A DNA stretch of 64,000 bases from Deinandra increscens subsp. villosa. Taxonomy: Eukaryota > Streptophyta > Magnoliopsida > Asterales > Asteraceae. Positions 55,845 through 64,000 of this stretch are shown in pieces. The notes under the pieces were generated by a model. That model was given only the letters and a program-made list of their open reading frames with translations. It had not been told where the DNA came from and searched no databases. The stretch lies in the NCBI GenBank assembly GCA_039602395.1, contig JBCNJP010000017.1, forward strand, positions 87,866,182 through 87,930,181. The letters run 5' to 3'. A program made the position numbers and the translations under genes. The first letter of the stretch is position 1; each line of letters starts with the position of its first letter.

Positions 55845-58835
55845 TTAAAACACAACTACAGTAATATACAACCCGGGCACTTCATCGATCAGCACAAAAC
55901 AGAAAAAACAACCTCCCGAACTATGCGGAGGCTTTGATTTCCCATCCTTGACTACAAAACTACCGGTTTTCACCCGGTCTCTATCAGCACAACTACCAAT
56001 TAACCCCTTCAACCATAAAGCACTAAACTTTAGCAAATGAAATAGCTGTTTAAACTTCCAATGCTTGAACCGACCCGGGAGAAATCTAACCTTCTCTAGA
56101 AAACTCAACTTTGGGTCATTTGCACCAACAAGCATAACTAACCTCCCCACACTTGATCTAAGCACAATCCTATCATCAAACTCACCAATGTCACCAAGTG
56201 TGGCTCTCCTACAACTATTCTTAACTACCAACAACTCTTCAAACTCTAATTCAAAACTGGGTTCTTCTAACGGGTCAAAAATCTCATTTTTATCTAATAA
56301 CTCATCTAACCCCCCGGGATCCTCCCCACGCTTATCCTCAACTATTCGTTCACCCTCCAACCGATTTCCAACTACCAGATCTTCACCTATGACATAACTA
56401 ACACAACTATCCACCATAGACATAAAAGATCCTAGAAAATAAACGGATTCGTTGTTCTTGTCACTTGACCTACCGACCTTAAACTCAACCGACTCATTTT
56501 CTACCCTCAAAGTGATGGTACCCGCGAAGACATCAACTAGCGCTCGGGCAGTCCTAAGGAAAGGTCTACCTAAAATCAAAGGGCAACTAGCATCATATGC
56601 ACTGTCAACTACCACAAAGTCTATAGGGAACAAAAATTTATCCACTTGCACAAGTACATTTTCCACTATTCCTTTGGGTCTAACAACCGACCTATCAGCT
56701 AAAGAGATCGTCATCCTGGTCGGCTCTAAATCGCCTAATCCTAGGTGCTTAAAAACAGAAAATGGCATAACATTAATAGACGCACCTAGAACAGCTAAAG
56801 CACGTGTAACAAAAGAATCACCAAAAGAGCAAGGAATTGTAAAGGTCCCTGGGTCATTAAGTTTCTCGGGCAATTTATTTTGTACTACGGCGGAGCATTG
56901 AGCATCAAGTGTAACATCAGATAAAGCTTCAAGTTTCTTCTTACTACTCAACATATCTTTCAAAAATCTAGTATACTTAGGCATTTGACTCAAAACTTCC
57001 GTGAAAGGTAAAGTAAGCCTAAGTTGCCTAAGAATATCACGAAACTGACTGTACTCACGCGCATTCTTCTGTTGAATCAGACGTTCAGGATAAGGCACCT
57101 GCTTCAAATCATCGGCTGTGATCGGTTGAGGCGCAAATCGAACTCTTTTCTTCTCTCTCACCACCTCCCATTTCAGCGGCTTCTCTCCATCCGGTGGCTT
57201 CTCTTTTACTCCCTCAGCCTCGACATTTGGTGCGGTACCTGCTGGCGTTACGCTCTCATGCACCCTCCCGTCAGGCGTCTCTAACACTATCTCCTCATCG
57301 ACCGGCTCCTCCTCAACTACTGCCGGTGATGGACTCTGAACAACTCTCCCGCTCCTAGTAGTAATGGCATTCACATTGGCATTGGGGTTTTTGTAGGTAC
57401 TGCCGGAAAACTGACCCCCACGGGAATTGAGCTCCTTCAGCTGCTTCGCTATGTCACCAACCGAACGCTGCAAATCCAGGAACGAAGCTTGTTGATTTCT
57501 CAGTAACGTGTCATGCTCAGCCAGCTTCTTCTGTGTTCCCTCATCTCTCGCCATAATCTGCTGCAGGATCTGGGTCTGGTTAGCTATAAGCTCCCTAATC
57601 TCCTTTAAACCAGGCCCGTCATCTCCTCCACCATAGTTATTCCTCGGTGGAAAACCAGGTGGGTTACCTCCCTCTCGCCATCCTGAATTCTGCCCACTCC
57701 TCCACCCAGACTGGAAAGAATTACCGAACTGGTTTCGGTTTCCAATGTAGTCCACATGCTCAGCGGGAGCAAGTTGGCAGTCTCGAGTGTCATGAGTGCC
57801 TCTACACAGCTCACATTTGGCTTTGATATGGAGTTTGATTTCTTCTAAAGCTTTATAAATGTTTTCTAACTCCCTAGGCGGCATAGTCTCTGAGCCAATG
57901 TGATGGACACCCCGGGTAGATGTAGATGGTGCGAGTGATCTAGTCGGGGCCAAGGTGGCTCTCCGACCTCCGGGTGCCTGCTCTTCAGCAAGTGCGAAGC
58001 TCTCGAAAAGTGATTTGCATTCGTAAACGGTGAGCTTCTCCATCATATGTCCTCCAGCCGAAATGTTGAACTCTTTCTGAACAGAGTAAGGAAGCCCATT
58101 GTAGAACTTCTCTATGATCGCCCAGTCCATCAACCGGTGTTGCGGACTTTTGCTCAGGAGAGTGTTGAATCGTTCGTAAGCTACAGAATAAGGCTCGTCG
58201 GGATCCATGCGAAAGCTGTGAATTTCCTCCCGAGTACGCGCAGCCTTGGCTGGAGGATGATATTTCTTCACGAATTTAGCAGTCAGATCGTCCCAGGTGG
58301 CGATCGAATTTGGCGGAAGCGTCTCAAGCCACTCGGCGGCTCGAGACGTAAGGGAGAATGGGAACAGACGCAGATAAATGATTTCGTTCGCGACTCCCGT
58401 GAGTCCGAACGTATTGCAGATTCAGGTAAAGCGCGAGATATGCGTCGGTGCATCTTCGTCCTCACGTCCATGAAACTGAATGGAATGCGTCAAAGCATTG
58501 ATGACGTAAGACGGAACTTGCCAATTCGCGGTGTTGGCAATGTCGGGCTGAGCGATAGCAAACCGGGCCTCGGTGACTCCGGGGCTGGCCTGCTCGTGGA
58601 CGGTGCGACGTGCCGCCATGGATGATAAATCGGGGAATGGAATGGGTTTGGTGTCGCGTGCGATTTGTGTGGACGAAGATGGTTTGGAATGAGCGGTGGA
58701 AATGATGAAAGCCTCTAGCTCCGTGCGAAGAAGGCGAAACCGTTCACGAATATCCGCGTCGGGATCAGAAAATGGTGACAGCTCAGGAGGACCTCGTGAA
58801 CGGGTGTGTGGCATAAAATGGGGAAACTGACTCAA
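55845..58835 (-). pseudogene. Athila-like gag-protease with one stop and a substituted active-site Asp
   Basis: The frame opens at ATG 58835 (MSQFPHFMPHTRSRGPPE) and continues to 55845 with a single in-frame TGA at 58422-58420. The gag capsid core reads THISRFT before the stop, then ICNTFGLTGVANEIIYLRLF, AAEWLETLPP, WDDLTAKFVKKYHPP and DWAIIEKFYNGLP. A knuckle CELCRGTHDTRDC follows. The retropepsin-like domain has FTIPCSFGD, then ALAVLGASINVMP where related elements have Asp before LGAS, and CPLILGRPFLRTARALVD. Val in place of the catalytic Asp should abolish protease activity. The C-terminus (GRFKHWKFKQLFHLLKF) matches that of the ORF at 24390. No RT or integrase follows, so the element depends on a partner. 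Confidence 0.85.
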
Positions 58836-58970
58836 AGAAAAATTAAAAAAAATTTTAACCTAAAAATCTAGACTCAAACACGGAGACCTAAGACTCTAGA
58901 CACGGAAAAACCCTAAAAGGACTCAAAATCTCCTAACGACGACCTAAGTTAATTTTGCTATTGCCAAGTG

Positions 58971-58988
58971 TCCCCGGCAACGGCGCCA
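58971..58988 (-). other. primer-binding site (tRNA-Asp type)
   Basis: The minus strand reads TGGCGCCGTTGCCGGGGA, six bases from the LTR at 58995. It is identical to the site at 25791. Confidence 0.9.
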
Positions 58989-58994
58989 AAAACT

Positions 58995-60621
58995 TGATGT
59001 GTTCGGAACTACACTAAAAATTACTACTAAAACCTAGACCTAAACTAGACCTATACACACCTAATTTTACCGAAAATACCTAAACTAAACCGAACCCTAA
59101 GGCAAGTGTACCTGTCGGATTGTAGCTAAGCTAAGGTAAGACCGGGAATATCGAACCCTAGAGACACTCTATAGACAAAATTAAACTAGGACCTAAGAAT
59201 TGGAAATACTGAGAAATTTGGGTTTTTGATTTGAGATTGATTTAACTAACTTAATTACTAACTAACAACCAACAAACGAGAAACAGGAAACCTAAAGACA
59301 ACCTTCAGACACAGGGAGAGATACCACCTAGACTCGGAATCTTAATCACTAATGACAACTTCAATCGGTTATGACTAATCTGATGGCGGCTAGTTCACCT
59401 TTTAAGTCCTTCCTAGCTACACTTCTAACGCTCGAACAGGAGTTCACCTATTGAGTACTTCCTATCTCAACTAGACCTAACCACCTCTGAATCTAATCTC
59501 GGGCACCTTAGACCTAACAGGAGCTACCAATAACTGCCATAACCGACATGGAATACCAAGCTAATCAAAACCCTAGGACACTTCCTTTTGAGACAATGCA
59601 ACCCTAGAACTTTAACCAACCCAACTACCCAGCAATTCTTTACCTTTTGAGTCTCAGAAGAGGCTGCACATTACAAGCAAATTACCAACTAACTATCAAC
59701 GCAATAGTCAAGGGAAACCCTAACTAATCTATCGCAAACCCTAAAGTCAACTACTTTAGAAAATCTACCTAAACCGAAAGACATTCGCGGGTAAATTAAG
59801 CATCAACAATCAACCAATAACCTACTCATAACACACATATGCATCAACCATGGCAATCAATGGAATTTAATAAAAGTGCAACATCAATCAATAAGTCATA
59901 ACCGAATAGAAATCATCAAAAGATCAAAGTCATCATAAAGAGTGTAGGTGGCTCTACAAGTTTAGCCAATAATCATGCCAAGTACAGAAATCATAATAAA
60001 GATTAGAACTTTAAACCCTAACATGATAAAATCTAAGAATCGAAAGAAGATAGATGAACCGATTAATGATTTGGGATGAAGAATTGATCCACCATTGAAT
60101 TCCCCTTGATTCCTAGCTTCCTTTGCTCTTGAAATCGCCTCTGGAACCTCTGCAATTCGTCTGGAAGTCGTAATCTCCCCAATGCAAACCCTAAAAGTCG
60201 AATTTATATCGAGTGAGCTGAGTTTGCGGAATTTATAGTTACTAGCGTATTGCCTACTTCCCAAAACATCCCAAGAGATACGCCTGGGACTTGCTACGCG
60301 ACAGAATAGTCGGTCAAACCGACTTAAAGCCTTCGTTGACTTCCTAATTGCTCGCGTATCGCTTATGACCTCCACAGTACTAGGCGATACGCCTAGTCCA
60401 TCATCTTCAGCACTTCTTCTTTATTTCCTTGTTAACACTTGTCCGCTTCTCTTGTGGCCTCGGGAATCGATTAAACACCTATAAAAACACACAAAAACAT
60501 AAATAAGACTCAAAGACACAAACCCAACTAAAAGCAACTAAAAACGAGTACAAACTGACTCAAATTGACTCAATTAACTAAATAAAAGACTTGGATAAAC
60601 CGATGTGTTTGCAACACATCA
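58995..60621 (-). repeat. 5' LTR of the second Athila-like element (1627 bp)
   Basis: It is complete, with TGATGTG/CACATCA terminal inverted repeats. A TATAAAT box (minus) lies at 60202-60208. The quartet includes GCG-TAT-TGC at 60245-60253 (one CpG lost), GAG-ATA-CGC at about 60274, GCG-TAT-CGC at about 60354, and a perfect ACTAGGCG-ATA-CGCCTAGT at 60379-60397. Confidence 0.88.
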
Positions 60622-60939
60622 CTAATCTAAACGGATTCCGCACGGTTTAGACTAGATAATATCGTGAACGGTTGTTGTTTTTGGACCTACAGGCCCGCTG
60701 AACTTGGAGTTCGGACGGAGCTCGGAGCAGACGTCTATATATAGGAACTTGTGCTTTAAATGTAGATACGAGGGAACATGAGTGAGAGAGACCAGTTCTT
60801 AACTATGTGTTTTTTACAGTGTTTCTCTAGAGAGCTTTAGAGATAGTTTGTAATTGAGTCTATGTTGATTTCAATAAAAAAAACTATTATTTACGTCTCG
60901 TGTTCACTCTACGATCAAGCAAACCTATAGTAAGATCTG
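60622..60939 (+). mobile_element. copia LTR-like fragment
   Basis: ATATCGTGAACGG...GGACCTACA (about 60658-60692) resembles the end of the copia LTR at 30492-30900. The following sequence has a TATATATAGG box (~60735) and CT-rich leader-like sequence. No ORF is seen. It separates the Athila-like LTR from the resumed LINE. Confidence 0.4.
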
Positions 60940-61066
60940 TCTTACGGTTTTTCAAGAGTCCGGGGCCAGATGGTTTCACCTTTGGCTTCATCAAGAGGTA
61001 CTCGGATATTTTTTTTCATTATCTTTATAGGATTATGGAAGATTTTTCTGAATCTGGGAAAATCGG
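60940..61066 (+). pseudogene. LINE RT domain, N-terminal piece
   Basis: KSPGPDGFTFGFIKRYSDIF and IMEDFSESGKI are the start of plant L1-type RT. The frame is cut after SGKI by the solo LTR at 61067 and resumes at 63260 with SWGCNAAFLALIPK. The two pieces join in frame apart from the duplicated 5 bp. About 200 residues of linker expected between the endonuclease (ending 46540) and this point are missing. Confidence 0.82.
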
Positions 61067-63259
61067 TGTCACACCCCAACCGACGGCGGAAACGTCGGGG
61101 CATGATTAGATTGCCCATAAGCTCATGACAACTAATTTAGTGACAATAGTTAAATAATAAATTTTATTGATAGCATTGAAAAATAAAACAATACATCACA
61201 TATTAATAACAAATACAATTTATTTATTAAACTAGGTCCAAAAGCCCTATGTGATAGCATCTTGAAACATCAACATCATAGCCTGCAACATGTATAAAAT
61301 AAAGGGGGTCAACTATAAATAGTTGGTGAGTAACCACAAGTTTGATACATAACATATATTTGAAAAACATGCGTTACGTGTCATATGATAGAATAAGTGA
61401 AATATAACATGCTAGGGGATATTGACAACATGAAAAACTAGGCATAACCAAAATTGCTGGTATAAAATGACAACATGAAATACTAGGCATAAACAAACCT
61501 CACTGACATATGAAAGTTTCCCTAACCCGCAGGTTAGACTATATGAAATAATGAAATAGGCTCCAAACACCCAACGCCGAACCGGTCAAGTTGAGTGGGT
61601 TGTCAACCGATAGATCTACCTTTGTTACCCCAGGCCTTACGTTAATGTTTATGCCAAATGAAAGACATGACAGACATGACAACCATGACATACTTGACAT
61701 CCAATGATAAACATGAAAACATTTGATAAACATGAAAGCCTTTGAAAATCACATATTGATAAATCATGCTAGAAGTCACATAACACATAATTCACACATA
61801 GATCACATACGCATGGTAAATGATAAACTTGAAAGACAACACTTTGAAATAGGATACATGTTGCAACCCCAAAAATGAGAAAATGAGAAAAGGGGCAAGG
61901 ATTACTCACATGGATTAAAAGTTAAGTCCACGAAGCGAAAAGTGAAGGTGAAAGGATTAGTCCCGAAGATTCATCCTATAAGAATAGAAGGGGACGACAT
62001 GAATATTGGAATATGAGATTCTAAGCTCTTATGCATTTGGGGAATGGGTTTTAATGTTGTAAATTGAAGTTCGAAAACATGTTAACTTTTAAGAGTAATA
62101 GTACCTTAAACGTTACTAGACATGCTTTGGCCTAATAGGTTATGACACTCTCATCGGGGCATCCCAGGTAAGCACCCAAGTCCGACTATGGGATTTATGC
62201 GAACACTTATCCTTTGACAGAGACCCCAACTACCGGTGTTTTCACCCTTCCAGTTAATACATGTCATTCGCATCTCAAGTACCATCACTAAATATGTTGT
62301 TAAACGGAGAGCGATTTCTAAGTGTATTTGAAATTCTTAAAAATGAGTTTATGTTCACAGCCTGAATTACATATTATAATGATTGAGAATTAGTTTAATT
62401 GTTGATTTGTGAAAAACCAGCCTTAATCCCCAATTTGTTCATGCATAAAAACGTTGATTTTTGGATTAGAGGAATATAGATGAAATTGGACATGATGGGT
62501 TAGACTCGTTGGGCCTAACGAGCCTCTACAAGGCTACAGCAAGCCTAAATCGGCCTAAGCAAGGCAACACGTCCTAATGACGTGCCTTTACAAAGCTAGG
62601 CCGTCTAAAGGACAAGCCTTAGCAATGCTAGGCGTTCTAAGAACGAGCCTTAGCAAGGCTACCTAAACGAGCCTAAAGCACCTAACTAAGAACCTAAACT
62701 AAACTAATTAAACTAATAAAACGATAAATAAACGAATAATAACGAAAGGAAGGAAAGAAAGGAAACAAATAAAGAAAAAGAAGAAGAATTACCTTCAAAG
62801 AAGCTTTTCAAACGAGATGAGCTTGAAAGGAAGCACCTCTTCGCCGAGAGCATAAAAACTACTAAGCACGACACCCGAAGGGGTATTGTAGTTGTGGAAC
62901 CGCCAAAAATTGGTTATTCCATTTGTTTATACTCAAACTAGGAGTTGCAAGCTATTAGGGATCAAGGGAGGGTAGTTATAGGTGTGAAATGAAGGAAAAA
63001 ATAGTATAATGGGCGATGTGGAATGAGTTTAGAAGGAAAATCGCGTCTTTGCAATCAACAATAACATCAAACTTGTTTTCGCGATTCCCGCTTCGTTATA
63101 ACTCGGTTTTACGCACGGTTTTCGCCCACGTTCACCATTTTCAGAGTACTATCATATGGAAGAGAGTAATCTACCATTTATGGTGTTGAGAATTGGGCTT
63201 AAACCTTGGATCTTGATGTGGGTCGAGTTTTCGGGTTTTTGAAAAATACGGATGTTACA
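61067..63259 (-). mobile_element. solo LTR (2193 bp) inserted in LINE RT, TSD ATCGG/ATCAG
   Basis: The segment begins TGTCACACCCC and ends GATGTTACA. The flanks ATCGG (61062-61066) and ATCAG (63260-63264) are a 5-bp duplication with one change. Removing the segment and one flank restores the LINE reading frame exactly. There is no internal region, so this is a solo LTR left by LTR-LTR recombination. A cluster of short hairpins lies at 62521-62660. Fragments of the same family are at 1366-1442 and 19604-19968. The orientation is inferred by analogy with the element at 6257. Confidence 0.88.
62521..62660. repeat. cluster of short hairpins in the solo LTR
   Basis: AGCCT-CTACA-AGGCT lies at 62521-62535 and CACGTC-CTAAT-GACGTG at 62568-62584. 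CGTTC-TAA-GAACG lies at 62633-62645 and AGCCTT-AGC-AAGGCT at 62646-62660. Arms differ but pair perfectly, and several loops contain CTA or TAA. Confidence 0.75.
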
Positions 63260-64000
63260 ATCAGTTGGGGATGTAACGCGGCGTTCTTGGCTCTCATTCC
63301 CAAAAGGAAAGATTTGTTGGTGGTTGATGATTTCAGGCCAATATCCTTGATTGGTATAATCTACAAGGTAATTGCTAAGTGCTTAGCGCGCCAACTGAGC
63401 AGGGTCATTGGGTCAGTTATGAGCGATTCTCAATTTGCTTTTGTAAAAAATAGATTCATTTTGGATGGGCCGATGATTGTAAATGAGATGTTAACTTCGC
63501 TGAAAAAATCAAAACGGGAAGTGATCTTCTTTAAATTGGACTTCGCCAAAGCATACGGCACGGTGAACTGGGGCTTTCTGATTGATATCTTATTGATTAT
63601 GGGGTTCCCCAACAAGTGGTTGGTATGGATTAAAGGCTTCCTAGTCTCTGGATCGACGTATGTGATTGTTAATGGGTCACTAACAAACGAGTTCAAAGCC
63701 TCAAGGGGCATTAGACAGGGTGACTCGCTTTCACCACTGCTATTCGCAATAGTCATTGAAGCTCTTCATGTGATAACTAGCGCTGGAGGTTGGTGTATTC
63801 CGGGGAATTCAGTTACCAAATGGTGGACCACAACTTTCACACTTATTTTTCGCTGACGGTGCTGTTTTCATGGGGGAAGCGACGGTGGGAAATCTTGCCA
63901 ATCTTGCTCGTATGCTCAGATGTTTCAACTTGGCTTCAGGACTAAAGGTAAGTTTTCAAAAAAGTTTATTAATTGGGATGGGAATTGATCAAGGGAGGGT
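63260..64000 (+). pseudogene. LINE RT domain, main piece, continuing beyond the window
   Basis: This part would copy LINE RNA at the nicked target. Visible motifs are WGCNAAFLALIPK, DFRPISLIGIIYKVIAKCLA, SQFAFVKNRFILDGPMIVNE, motif A region FFKLDFAKAYGTVNW, and motif B region GIRQGDSLSPLLFAIVIEAL. A frameshift near 63797 moves the catalytic region (HLFFADGAVFMGE, ~63840-63880) to another frame. There the expected FADD reads FADG, so a catalytic Asp is lost. It continues with MLRCFNLASGLKVSFQKS to the window end. The copy is inactive. Confidence 0.86.

Larger units (their letters stand above)
52735..60621 (-). mobile_element. second Athila-like element (gag-protease only)
   Basis: The lower LTR is visible from 52735 to 54191; its start should be near 52560, in the gap. 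The upper LTR is 58995-60621 (1627 bp, TGATGTGTTCGG...ACACATCA). The tRNA-Asp primer site (minus TGGCGCCGTTGCCGGGGA) is at 58971-58988. The interior has a gag-protease ORF and an untranslated 3' region, but no RT, RNase H or integrase. It is related to the element at 20963 in its LTR ends, hairpin quartets, 3' region and the C-terminus of its ORF. The TSD cannot be checked because the left end is in the gap. Confidence 0.86.

Noticed and set aside
56065..58625. Plus-strand ORFs of 110-192 aa
   Set aside because: They are antisense shadows of the gag-protease frame.

Overview
This window looks like repeat-dense nuclear DNA of a flowering plant, probably a eudicot. The mix of LTR retrotransposons (Ty1/copia, Ty3/gypsy Tekay-like and Athila-like), LINEs, Helitrons and a hAT MITE supports this. 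An Asteraceae-type genome is likely, because the ORF pieces at 27966-30460 resemble a copia-associated reading frame I know from that family; this is recall, not a search. I see no intact conventional host gene, tRNA, rRNA or CRISPR array. Nearly all long ORFs are transposon proteins or their remains.

Layout 1-32 kb. Positions 1-473 are the end of a Helitron (decayed helicase, terminal hairpin, CTAG). It abuts a copia remnant (475-1365) that was hit by an LTR-family sequence starting at 1366. That sequence is interrupted at 1442/1443 and appears to resume at 19604, so 1443-19603 is proposed as one gene-fragment-carrying Helitron. It contains two nested LTR elements: a small one (3078-5898, TSD ATTTA, intact 539-aa ORF) and a 9.8-kb one with 3583-bp LTRs that I could not tell apart and no coding capacity (6257-16088, TSD TATAG). 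After 19604 come the rest of the LTR fragment, a 556-bp LTR that is one long inverted repeat (19969-20524), a non-autonomous Athila-like element (20963-27367, one LTR truncated), a copia 3' remnant with a spliced-looking accessory ORF (27368-30900), and a hAT MITE (31481-32039).

Layout 32-64 kb. A second candidate Helitron (32674-44146) holds tandem repeats, exon-like pieces, a LINE with a possible restriction-like endonuclease (34873-38938) and a small copia-like element (40484-42891, TSD ATATT). From about 44.2 kb an L1-type LINE begins. Its endonuclease ORF is cut at 46540 by a Tekay-like gypsy element that carries two nucleocapsid-protease modules and runs into a 500-N gap (52235-52734). 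A second Athila-like gag-protease element follows (to 60621). LINE reverse transcriptase then resumes (about 60940), is cut by a solo LTR (61067-63259, TSD ATCGG/ATCAG), and continues to the window end.

Most unusual signal. Several LTR families that look unrelated (different primer-binding sites and LTR ends) carry the same kind of short CG-rich hairpin: GCG-TAT-CGC alternating with GCG-ATA-CGC. There are usually four in a row, and in the two Athila-like LTRs they sit directly upstream of the TATA box. Other elements carry their own arrays of short hairpins whose arms change together while the loop stays constant. Together these suggest that short palindromes are recurrent functional or mutational modules in the retrotransposons of this genome.
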